Positions 10,801-26,302 of a stretch of 64,000 nucleotides of DNA are shown piece after piece; within the stretch, counting starts at the first letter, position 1; each line of letters begins with the position of its first letter. The stretch is from Asterochloris sp. CNOR1 (taxonomy: Eukaryota > Chlorophyta > Trebouxiophyceae > Trebouxiales > Trebouxiaceae): positions 1,426,001 through 1,490,000 of the forward strand of contig OZ017749.1 in NCBI GenBank assembly GCA_963969365.1. The letters are read 5' to 3'. Both the position numbers and the translations under genes were made by a program. The notes below the pieces were generated by a model. It did not search any database and was not told the origin of the DNA. It saw only the letters and a list, made by a program, of their open reading frames with translations.

Positions 10801-13013
10801 CTTCCCCGCGCCGGCAGGCATGCACAGCCACTGAAAGAGGCTCAATCATGGCCCCTTCCTCCATTGTTACGTTGCGCGGCATCTTGAAGCAGAAGTCGCT
10901 GGGATGGTCCAGGTACTGCAGGGGCAGGCAGGGGGCCAGTGAGAACTCGTGCATCAGTGCACCTTTCATGCAGTAGTTCCCGGGGTTACATAGGTACTGC
11001 AGGGCAGGGACGCACTGAGGGATCCTGCAGCAGTGCACCTTGGCTGCAGAGTTTGTTGGGTGGTCCAGGCACTGCAGTCTGGCAGATGTGCAGCAAAGAT
11101 CACAGCATTTTGATTCACACATTGCTGTAGCATCCTCAGGAGGTCACAAATCAAGGCCCAGCTTGAGCTGAGCGGCAAAGCAATGCATGTTGAGGCAGAA
11201 GTTGCTGAGATACTTCAACTATTGCGCGGTAAAGCTGGCATGCATCACATGGAGACAGGCAGGTGGTGCCGTCAACAGACATGGACGAGAAGCTTAGCGT
11301 GGACACACCAGGCCACCAACTGGTAGACAGGAGGTATGCTCGACTGCAGCCAGCATAGACACCTCACCTCCATGAGAGAGCCATGGTACGGCGGAGTGGC
11401 CCAGAATTTCAGGTCTTCACTCAAATTGTACCTCCCTTCTCTGCAGGCAGGCAAGCCAGTCTCAGATGGCAGGCATCACAGGCTGCCAGGCCTCACATGG
11501 CAGCGGGGCCTGGCTGTCCAGCTCTGGCCTGCAGCTTGCACAGCCAGACAGCTGCAGTCAAAATCTGCCCCTGCTGTGCGATCATCTGCATCCCAGTGGA
11601 AGCACCAGGTGGCTGGCCGACCAGCAGCCGGGACTTGAGTGCATGAGGCCAGTGTCACGTGGCGCAGCTGAAAGAGGCAGGCGCAACAGCTGGCTGCCTG
11701 CCAGCTAATGAGAAGGCAGCCACTGTCTCTGCAGGAGCATTAGCTGGTCATAACCCAAGGCGAGACTTGCTGCTGGGACAGTGTGTGCAGCTGCTGCATG
11801 CGCTCTGACTGCTGCCCAATTATGGGACGGATGAGGTGGGTTAAGATGAGCTCAAGCATCGGACAGCTCTTGCTCTGCACAAGGGGCTGGCAAAGGCCCC
11901 TGCAAGTCATTCCAGCGGTTGGCAGTACACAAAGAGTTTGTTGCTTTAGCAGGGAATGCCAGACTCCATGGGCTCTCTGTCCCTCACAGCAGCTGGCAGC
12001 ACACCTTGAGGACTTGTTGGTCCAGCATGGAATGCCAGGCTCCATAGCCACTCTGTCCCCCACTGCCAGGTCTGTGACGCCCTCCCCCAGCTCCACAATG
12101 GTGCTGCAGGAGAGGATGCAGCATGTGAGCAGCCAAAAGTTTCCATAGACAGGCCTTGGCCAGTGCTGCAGGCATGGCTTGCTGCAAGGAGCCGACACCT
12201 CTCATGCAGCAGACGCTAAGCCCATGCTTTTCCAGGGTTGCCAGGCCGCCATACTCTCCACTTGCCAGGGACGATCAGCCCTTGCAACATGAGGTCTGCA
12301 AGCAACCATGGTCTCTAGGTGCAATGAATGCAGAGCCCATGCTAGGCGCAGGGCTTGCTGTGCAAGCCGATCGGAATGATGCAGTCAGGTCGAGGATGTC
12401 GGTGTTGGCTAAGTGCTGCAGTGCACTGCAGTGTGCAGCAGCAGCACACAGGAGGTACCAGCGAGATAGCCTCCACATGAGCTGTGTAACTGCTGTTGCA
12501 GTGTAAGTTAGCATCATGCTCACCCTGCGCTCTCATGGCCAAGCACCATGGGGGCATTCACATGGAAGTCTGCAATCTTGCCACGCTTCCAGTCTGCAGG
12601 CAGGGAGCAACCATGGGAGCTCCTTCCTGGTAAGGCGACGTGATGTATAGGCCTTTGGAAGGGTGAGTGCAGGCAGCATCAAAAGCACCCTGTCAAAGAG
12701 CTGTGAGGCTTACAGTGGACATCTGAGCCACAGATGCCGCATGTTGACACCCTTACACGGACTTTGCCTGCAGGCAGCACATGTCAGAGCTGTCAGCAGC
12801 CACACACAGAGCGAGGCACGGCATGAGACTTGAACATTGACACTCATGATGCACCATGGACGCACACACAAGGGCAAGCCTGGCTGACTTAGGCCATGAG
12901 CAGATGTTGAGCAGCTTACCTGGCGCAGGCACCTGGGGCAAGTTGAACTGCTCAAACCGCATGTCATTGATGCCGTGGAGGATTCCAGCATTATTTCTTA
13001 TCGGTGCTGGGCC
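7886..13013 (-). CDS. Sorbitol (L-iditol) 2-dehydrogenase, zinc-dependent MDR family
   Basis: The enzyme oxidises sorbitol or related polyols to ketoses with NAD+. Twelve exons join in one frame: 13013-12920, 12767-12714, 12593-12524, 12103-12005, 11440-11368, 10915-10756, 10175-10119, 9734-9565, 8879-8744, 8382-8268, 8053-8029 (25 nt) and 7909-7886. They give 358 residues, a near-complete enzyme; a short 5' exon with the start codon is still missing upstream of 13013. Landmarks are the catalytic zinc ligands in CGICGSDVHYW, GHESAG and IEPLSVAVHACRR, the Rossmann motif GAGPIG, and SFRYANTYP near the C-terminus, which ends IKVMINLAD. The usual structural-zinc cysteine cluster is reduced to one Cys in EPGIPCWTNKSSREGRYNL, as in animal sorbitol dehydrogenase. 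The intron after 8268 has a GC donor. Several introns hold decayed copies of adjacent exon edges. A long plus-strand reading frame across the 3' exons is antisense noise. Confidence 0.95.
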
Positions 13014-13468
13014 CTGCAGCAGGTGGCATCACATGGCTTCTGGACAGGGCCATTGGCCGGCTATGCTGTAATGGCAGCCCTCCGGCCAGGTGGCACCCTA
13101 CGCTGGGGCGCCTTGAGGGCCCGCTTGCGGGCAGCATGCTGGCTGAGCTCTAGTGATAGCATGGCACCCATGAGGCACAGGCTTACATGGTCTAAATTTA
13201 CGGGGGCTAACTGTAAGCCAACAGGATCAGGGATTGCTGCTGCTGAGAAGGTTTGCTGTGCTCCTAGGAACCCTGAATCATGGTGCTGCAGCACTTGGGC
13301 TACACGGCGCAGGGAGGGCCTCAAGAGGCTCATCGTAAAAGAGCCTCAAGTGATCATGTGCGTGAAGGCCTGGGCCTGCCTCCACAGTGAGCAGTGGCCG
13401 GGCTCCTCAAAAGCGTACAAGCAAAAGTGTTGCCCACTTCTTCTTATATCCAAAGAGTGATCAGTGTC
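13014..13468. promoter_or_regulatory. Divergent upstream region of sorbitol dehydrogenase and IGPS-like gene
   Basis: The sorbitol dehydrogenase frame opens leftwards and the IGPS-like frame opens rightwards. The missing first exon of the dehydrogenase must lie here. A minus-strand open stretch at 13333-13061, rich in Arg, Ser and Ala, could be a targeting peptide, but I cannot join it with confidence. No TATA box is evident. Confidence 0.4.
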
Positions 13469-15537
13469 ATGCGGATCACCACGCTCTGCGATAAGTCTGC
13501 TTTAGTCCTCTGTCATATCCGTCCGCCCGGCAGGCACTTCCACAGAGTTCCACGCTGTGCTTCATCTGCTGGTGATGGCGGTGAAGCTGGGCAGTCAACT
13601 GGACCCCTCAATCAGCTGAGCGCCACCATAAAGTAATGTTGGCTGCAGCATCGCATATCTGCATGGATCAGCAAGCAGCTGATGCAGAAGCATGCCTGCA
13701 GGCGCAAGCAGCGGCAGATGCAGGCCCGCCTTGAGGAGCTGGGTACTGAGTCGCTGAAAGAGCGGCTGCAGATGGCCACTCAGATGCCTTCACCCACTCC
13801 ATACAGGCTGTCTGCCCTCATACAAGTAGGTATGCATGGGTCAGGCTGCTGGCAAGGCACCTGGCTGTTGCGGCAACAGCTGCCACATCCCTCAGACATG
13901 GTGCCTATTGAATCCCCAACCCAGCCCTAAATGTCGTGGGCATCGGCAGCCAGTCTGCAGGGCTGTCCTGCCTGCGGCACTGTGCACCTATGCCGCACCA
14001 GGAAAGCGCTGAAGCCAGTGCAGCCGGCGTCGCTGCCCGCCACTGCACCCAGAGCGCTGACCTGGCGCCGCTGGCAGAATGCAGGAGGCCATTCCCCAGT
14101 ACAAGACGGTCCTGATCTTTGAGGTTGCACGATCCAGCACAGTGCAGACGCCGGAGGCCATGGGGCAGCTGTGTGCCGACCTTGTGGCCGCCGGCGCAGA
14201 TGCAGTTGCCGTTAGAACAGACGCAGAGGACACCCCACAGGGAGCTGCGGATCTGTTTGCCTCCTGCCGGGCCACCACTGCACCGGTGCTGCAGCTGGAC
14301 TGGCACCTCCACCCTTTGCAGGTGGGCGCTGAATGTTGCTGCTGATGCAAGTGCTGTTTAGCTGCTGAGTTTGATCTCTATGCTGCCTCATCTGGTCACA
14401 GCTGGGCACAGCAAGGTTACTAGATTTTGCGTGGCCGCGACTTTGGAGTGAAGCTGTGCACATGACATCTGGCATCTGGAGGACACAGCCCTGATCCTGC
14501 CAACAGTCCCGCACAGCCGACGAGGCCAAGTATCTGCTGCAGCTTCAGGGCTGCACATGCAGGCAGCCTGAAGAGCACCGTGTAGCCCCCAGCACTTTCC
14601 ATCTGCCGCCTTCAGACCAGCCATGCCCTGCTGCGTACTGTATCCACCCCCGCAGCTTGGACAGCCAAGCTGTGTTCTTGACGGCGGTGATGCCACTGTA
14701 GATAGCAGAGGCCAAGGAGGCAGGCGCCGCGGGGGTCATTGGGGTGGTTGCCCAAGTACTGGGCAACGGCGCTCCAGTGATGACCAGCTTTGCTGCAGCC
14801 ATTGGCCTGGATGCCCCTTTGGAGGTGAGCATGTGCTGTCCCAACAATGCTCAGCTCTGCTGCAGCCATCCGCTATATTGCACCCTTCAGGTAACTGGAG
14901 CTCTGCCTCTGAGAGGTGGTTGCCTTGTTGAGCCAAGCCCACTGCCGCTTGTCTCTGAGGGTTGGCAGGCAGGCGACGGGGACCTTTTGTGACAGCAGCT
15001 TCTCTGCTGGTTTGTAGACTTCCAGACCATGAGGTCAAGCATGGGCACCCTTCCCTGAGCTTCTTGGCGTTGCTGCTCTTGCACAGTGCCGCTGGTGTAG
15101 ATTAGCCTATGAGGTCTGCGACATAGGGTGCTGTCTTTAGCTGACCTGCCTCTCCAGCTGCGTTGGCTGTGATTGTGGTATGGTTCATTGAGATGCAACC
15201 CGCAGCTCTCTGCATGCTGCTGCAGGTGGTCAATAAGGCAGAGGTGGAAAAGCTGGAAAAGCTTCAAGTCCCGTTCTATGCGGTCAACTGCTCAGTGGGC
15301 CTGTCACTAGCCATCCCATCCTTTAGGCAGGACCTTGCCAAGGGACTCTTAGGCAACATGCCCTTTGGCATCATTACGATGGTGGGCGTAAAAACCTTTG
15401 AGGAGGCAGTGCAGGCTAGGCTGAATGGAGCAGATGCGCTGTTATGCAAACGGGACCTATTGGAGCAGCTAGAAAGAGATGGAATCAGTCTTAGGCAATT
15501 TGTGGATGAGCTTAGATATGCTGTCAGTGGCGAGTAG
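13469..15537 (+). CDS. Indole-3-glycerol phosphate synthase-like TIM-barrel protein
   Basis: The fold matches indole-3-glycerol phosphate synthase (tryptophan pathway), but the active site looks altered. Exons 13469-13632, 13702-13825, 14085-14321, 14702-14824 and 15226-15537 join cleanly to 319 residues. The N-terminus is basic and Ser/Arg-rich (MRITTLCDKSALVLCHIRP), fitting a chloroplast transit peptide. Barrel strands are visible as VLIFEVARSS, ADAVAVRTDAEDT, APVLQLDWHLHP, AAGVIGVVAQVLG, VEKLEKLQVPFYAVN and GADALLCKRDLLEQL. In the enzyme the lysines of the EVK-SPSKG and LCKDF motifs do catalysis. Here the aligned segments read FEVARSSTV and LQLDWHL, so both lysines are absent. The protein may therefore be a non-catalytic or repurposed paralogue. 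I am confident of the fold, less so of the role. Confidence 0.83.
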
Positions 15538-15821
15538 GACAACCAGATCCGGTGTGAGCAAGCACAGTGATAGTCGAATAGTGTTTGCAGGCAGGCCCAC
15601 CCTCCTTGCAGTCTGAGTTACCCAATGCTTCCTGCCTCCAAACAATTGTGCTGCAGACTATCCACTTCAGTGCACTTGTCTGGTTGCGTACTCACAGAGG
15701 CAAACACCATGCTTCGCCAGTGGTGGCCAGGGTTCACTTTCTACACTTGCACAACATTCTTGCAGCCTCATGTTTCCAAGTTCAAGTATGAATGACATCC
15801 AGCAGGCGCCAGGCTGCAGGA
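15538..15821. other. Convergent intergenic region
   Basis: These 284 bases separate the stop codons of the IGPS-like gene (+) and RPT6 (-) and must hold both 3' UTRs. I see no additional coding signal. Confidence 0.4.
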
Positions 15822-21073
<5,252 letters not shown>

Positions 21074-21956
21074 GATTGCAGGCCCCTGGTCAGGCCCCTG
21101 ATTGCCAAGAGTACTTGCTGGATGTTAAGTAGTAGCCTGTGCAGGTTGTCACCGCCCGGCAGAGTGCTGCCCCTGATCAAGCAGGTGACAGAGCGGTTCC
21201 GCTTGTGTTCTTGCCAGAATTACATGAACAAATATGTACATGCGCTGTGCAGGTCCAGCATTTCCTCATCGAGCACCACAGGATTCATGGGCCGGGAGAT
21301 GTTCTGACAAGCAAGTTTGAGTACATCGGGAGTCTGCACCTGTGAGGCCAGGCTGCACCTGTGAGGCCAGGCACCTGGCAGAAACGGAGACAGCAGTGCG
21401 GAGGCAATGCCTGCAGCCATCAGCAGGGAGTGCTCCCTTGCTGCAGCAGCAAGCAGCTCAGCACAACAGCATCCTGTGAGACCCGCAGCAGAGCCTGCAA
21501 TGCCTCATCCTCGGACCAGGAGGCAGAAACGGGAGGCTGCAGGAGATGCAGGCGACAGTGGTCCCCAACAGCTTGTCCAAGTCAGCTGCAATTGCTGGCA
21601 TGAAACTCTGGCATGTCAGAGCGTCCTGGCTGGCTCTGCCGTAGTACATGTAGGGTATTGCAAGTGCTTGATGGTTGGGCAGCAACAGTCTTCATGCAGG
21701 CAGGTGGTGGTGCACCACGCTGCTTCCAGCTCGTCACACAGGCGGTGCTTGCATGCACAGCCTGTGCCCCAACTGCTGCATGCAGCATGCAGGTGCATAG
21801 CGAGACATGGTACACGCCCTTCTGAAGCTGTATCTCAGCGCCTGCCCATCCGAATCACAGGCAGAGTCACCCACTGAGGATGTACACATCATAGCCATCA
21901 TTGCAGTGCTCACGTTTTGCTAGAGGCCTGCACCAATCACTGATGCATGCATGCAG
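21074..21956. other. Upstream region of RPT6 and of the unidentified plus-strand gene
   Basis: This divergent interval should contain the RPT6 promoter and the 5' exons of the next gene. Plus-strand open stretches at 21139-21345 and 21407-21603 are possible exons but have no recognisable motif and no phase-consistent junction I could confirm. Confidence 0.35.
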
Positions 21957-23351
21957 GGACCAGACAAACGCCGCAGGCGAAGTAAGGCCGTGGATGTGGA
22001 GCTGGCATTGTATGTGCGGTGGCACAGCCCCACCAACAAAACAAAGGTCACACGCCTCTCGCTCAGGGCAGTGGAAACTGTGGACGTCCTGCAGGCAAGC
22101 TGAACAATGCAGTCACTGCCAGGCCCATCTGTCTGCAAGCCACCATCTTGGAGGGGCTGTTGTCGTCCTCCAGGCAAGTCCCACATTGCAGCTACTGTTG
22201 GGCATGTCTGCACACAAGCCATGATCTGGGAGGGGCTGACTGACCTGTACAAATGCATAAAGGCCATAGCACCTGCAGGCTGCTGGCTGAGGCTCTTCTA
22301 GCTTGGCACTAGGGGCTCTGAATCATTGCAGCTTACTGGCTGATGACCTTTATGCATGCCTGAGACAAGTGACATATCAGTGCACTAGGCATGTCATCAT
22401 GCAGGGCTGGTCGAGTACATGCACATTTAAGAATGTGCCTCATGCCTGGCAGCCAGGTGACCTGGTGTTTGCTTGGCCCGTCAGAATCTGTGCTGGGGCT
22501 TAGATGCACCACCTGGCCTGCAGGGCATCTCGAAAAATCTAGTTGCACGCGCCTTTCCTGAGCATGACCGGCCTGACTACCTTACAAGCAAGCACTTCAG
22601 GTGCGCTGGCGCAAGGGTTGCCCACTGATCGTTTGCCTGCCTGCAACGGCGGCTGCATGGAGTACTGCAGAGGAAGGTCCTGGTCGGGGGGTGCACACTG
22701 CGAGTGAAGAATATAGACGCCAGCATGCAGTCCAGCTTTGGTCTTCAATTTGTTGATAGCAAAGGCTACTCTGCTTGACTCTCTGTCAGCTCATCGTCTA
22801 CATTGTCCCTATGCACTCTTCTGCAGCAAGTTCACACCCACAGAAGAGTTCATGACGCTGCCGGGTGATATTGCCAGGACAGAGTTTCGTCTAGTGGCAA
22901 CTTACCAGGTTAGTGACACCCTGGTTATTGTTGCATTGCCCACTGCTTGCCTTGTGCTTGATGCATCAACTTCAAGATGCTTTTTTAGGAAAGCTCAGCT
23001 AAGCCATACTTTTGAAACCTGCTCTCTGTGCCAGTGCTGCGTCATAGGTCCATTCGCACTGCCAAAATGCAGGGTTGGGAGTACACTCTGCTTGAACGGG
23101 AACTGGGAGCGTACAGAGACAGTGAACGCAGAATGCTGGTGACAGTCATTGAGTTTGAGTCCACTGCGCTGATGGTTGGGCACCTGGGCCTGCGCATGTC
23201 CCTCATTGCATACCCTCTTGTCAGCTTGAAGAGCAGCTTCCTAGATACAGTGCAGCAGCTACTGCACAGCGGGCAGGACGTGACGGGGCTGCTGGAAGAC
23301 AGCACGCCATCACACACCCTCATTGACAACACAAGAATGCCTTTCAGCTAG
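21957..23351 (+). CDS. Unidentified multi-exon protein, 3' exons
   Basis: I do not recognise this protein. Four exons join in phase: 21957-22094, 22524-22600, 22827-22908 and 23073-23351, giving about 191 C-terminal residues. The product starts with a basic patch (DKRRRRSKAVDVELALYVRW), continues with NLVARAFPEHDRPDYLTSKHF, TPTEEFMTLPGDIARTEF and GWEYTLLERELGAYRDSER, has a moderately hydrophobic segment ALMVGHLGLRMSLIAYPLVS, and ends TRMPFS. The consistent phases, good splice sites and charged, non-repetitive composition say it is real. The intron after 22094 has a GC donor. Its downstream neighbourhood carries a repeat of the donor (GTCCTGCAGGCAAG at 22088, GTCCTCCAGGCAAG at 22168). The 5' exons and start codon are not resolved. 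Confidence 0.6.
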
Positions 23352-24113
23352 CTTAGTTACATAGCCCCCTTGAAGTACTTTCATTTCCTGATTGGCTGCA
23401 TGCATCATATCATATCTTTCAAAGGTAGGATTATGCTGAGCTCACAACATAAGCGGCAGTGGCCATGGCGAGCTTGGCCAACTTGAGTGGAATCTGTGCT
23501 CCATGCAACATTGCTGTCAGTGGTGCATAGGGTGTTAGCATGGAGGCGTGCAGAATTGTACATGTTGTAGTCTATCCAACCCTGACATTTGGCCCACCAC
23601 CCTGACCCTTAGCTGACCAAACTCCCACACTGATTAACGATGCGGGAGAAGAGGGTGCTCCTGTTGCTGTGCAAAAAGTTGCAGAGCGTTACAAAAGGAA
23701 GGATTACTGCACAGGGCCTGCGCAGACTCAGACTCAACACGTCCCGGAACACCCCCCTTTGCAGCCTCAGGCACTGCCGCCCTGTTGAAATATCGGACAG
23801 GCAATGTCCCTGTCAATGGCACTTGGCAGCTCAGGAGATTTTAGCTGCTCTGACGGTGATGTGGGGACAACAACAACTCCTCATGCCTTGTGGCTAGACT
23901 GTCAAGGCTAGGTCATTGCTTCTGACCGGGCCAACACTCCATCCGCAGCTTTCTGTGCGGCTGCGCTGGTTTCGATGTGCATGGAAGCTGCAGCAAAGAT
24001 TGGGCCGCTGCGGCCACTGGGCTTGGCTTTCGAGAGCAGACTGGTTTCGGAGTTATTTGACCAGGGGGCATCAGTGCAGCCCGCAGGTTCTGCAGAGGTG
24101 TTTCATCCGCGAG
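23352..24113. other. Intergenic region before the glycosyltransferase gene
   Basis: No homology or phase-consistent exon was found. A short plus-strand frame at 23640-23897 starts MREKRVLLLLCKKLQ but has no support beyond being open. Confidence 0.35.
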
Positions 24114-26302
24114 ATGCTGAACGCACCGCAGCATCAAGCTTACCCGAGTGTGCTGATCGTTATTTTACTTGGGGTTTGTAGCCTTTTGGGCCTGCTAGGT
24201 TTGTACGCCAGCGAGCGGACCATAGGCACTCACCAAGGTAGCCTTGAGGAGACAAAGGGGGGCGCGACCTGCAGGAAAGCCCAGCTCTGGAAGGGGGCCG
24301 AGCAGATCCCCCGACTTCTGCACAGATTGGAGCTGAGCGGATCAGGTGTGCCGACGTACACTGAAGCTGGGCTGATCACCTCAGGCATTGTCCACAATGA
24401 TGCAAGTAGCATGCTGCATGAGCTGGCACCACGCTGCATGCATGAGCCACCACGCAATGGCTGCCACACACAGCAACTAGACCCTGACGCAAGAAAGACC
24501 CTCGCATCGTCTTCATCAGTCTTGTGAGACACGCTGCCGGCAGGATATGCCTTTGGGGCCCAGCTCTTCTTACATCTTGCATGATGGTGCAGCAGGGATG
24601 CTGTTGGCAACAGCAGCCCAGCATCATATCGAGGAGCAGCGGCCCCTGCTGGAGCGCTTTGGCCAGGCATGCAGCGCAATGCACCGCAGCTGGGAGGTCC
24701 GGGTCTGGGACGCTGCAGCAGTCGAGGCACTGCTGCAGCTGCAATATCCCCAGTTTCTGGAGTTCTTCTACCAGTATCCAACGATTTTCATGCAGGGTGA
24801 GATCATGTCTGGCGGTCTTGCCCCTACGCAAAAGAGTCAGCGTGCAGCTGCGGCTCGTGGCGCTGTGCATACAGAAGCCTTGTCATTGTCACGGAGGCCA
24901 TGTCAAGACTATGCAGCTGCACATAGGTAGCAGAGACATTCAACTGACATGCCTGGAAGAGGGGTCACACTACAGAGGTGCTGTGCCCATCTCCTCCAAG
25001 CACAGGCCTCAGTCTTGAGCTCAGGCTCGGCAGCCAGCCCCAGCTCAGGCCAGGGATCCTCTGATGGGATGATGCAGATGCCTGATGCGCTTCACCTTGG
25101 GTTTTGTTTGGCGCACTTCACCACAATCTCTTAATGAAGGCAAAGTTAGTGTGCAGCAACTCGCCCACCTGTGTGTGCCAAGGTCCAAGCACACCAGGCC
25201 TCCCTCGAGCTTGAAGCTACAATCACCCACAAAGCTGCTCATTTGCTTGCCATTCTCCTTCTGCATGTAGGTTCTCCTAAAAGAGACCCATCTGCATGCT
25301 TTCCTGCAGGCAGTGCTGCGCAGGCCTTCATTTTGCATGCGTTTGGGGGAGTGTACCTGGACCCAGATGTGGAGTGTCTGCAGCCCTTGGACGCGATGTC
25401 AGAGCAGCACACCCTTGTCCTTCAAAGTGAGGGCATGTGTTGATGTGCCCTGCTCCCTTTGCCCTGCTTTGTGCGGTCAAACCCATGTCCATGGGGAATC
25501 CTTGCATTCCTGGTGCCTACTCACCACGACAGAGCGCTGAGATTCCAGTCAGCGGTGGACCTGCAGATGTGACATGGCTGCAGGTGACTCGTGGGCAAGG
25601 CAAGCGCTGGACCCAGGAGTGGCAGCTAGCACCCCTGCACACGCCATTTGGGGACAGGTGAGCACAGAGGCCTGCCTGATACTTAGTGGCTGAACTGCTC
25701 TACGCTCTTGGCTGAATGTTGAGGTCAGTGTGATGCTGTTCTGTTGTGGTAGTCCTGGTCCCTGCTGTGGACAGAAGGGTCCCATTGTGTGATGAGCAGT
25801 ATAAGACAGCTCAAGTTGCTCTGCAGATAAGATTGGGGCTGCAGCGGCAGCTCAAGCCTGCACAGGATACATGTAGAGTAGAGCCTGGCCATCTAAATTT
25901 GCCCAGGGTTGGCTGCCTGCCATGACACTAGGCAAGCAGCTTGCACAGAGCTTCTGGCTGCTTTGCTACCTGCAGGTCATAGGCTCCCTGCTCCAGGAGG
26001 CTGAGCATGTGAAGGAACATCCACCCCTGACACTTGGCACCTACGCTACAATGCCCGCGGGGCACCAGCTGTGGGCCGCCGCCCTTCGGGAGCTCATGCC
26101 TGCCCTGGCGGACGCGCCCAGCTTCCACGGCAGCCATAGCTTGGCTAACAGCAGCGTGCACATTTATGGACCCAACGAGGGATTTTTGACTTGCAATGTG
26201 GCAGGTGCAGATTGCTGGCGCCAATCAGCACTTCTTGGCTCCACTTATGGGCATGACTCACAGATTCTGGGGCTGCAAAATATAACATTGCAACTGGCGT
26301 GA
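24114..26302 (+). CDS. Glycosyltransferase family 32-like (DXD) Golgi enzyme
   Basis: GT32 enzymes (OCH1 and alpha-1,4-glycosyltransferase relatives) transfer sugars from nucleotide sugars in the Golgi lumen. The first exon starts at ATG 24114 and encodes a type II signal anchor, VLIVILLGVCSLLGLLGLY. The same frame continues to a stop near 24527 and contains IPRLLHRLE, similar to the family IPKIIHQ motif, so its donor is unclear. A second exon ends at 24796 and contains SWEVRVWDAAAVEALL and YPQFLEFF. The next, 25310-25426, has AFILHAFGGVYLDPDVEC with the metal-binding DPD, and joins in phase. A likely exon near 25563-25658 and a terminal exon 25976-26302 follow; the latter contains PPLTLGTYATMP and ends LQNITLQLA. 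The exons around 24400-24640 and 25427-25975 are not fully resolved. The family call rests on the DXD block and its order; the sugar and linkage are unknown. Confidence 0.75.
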
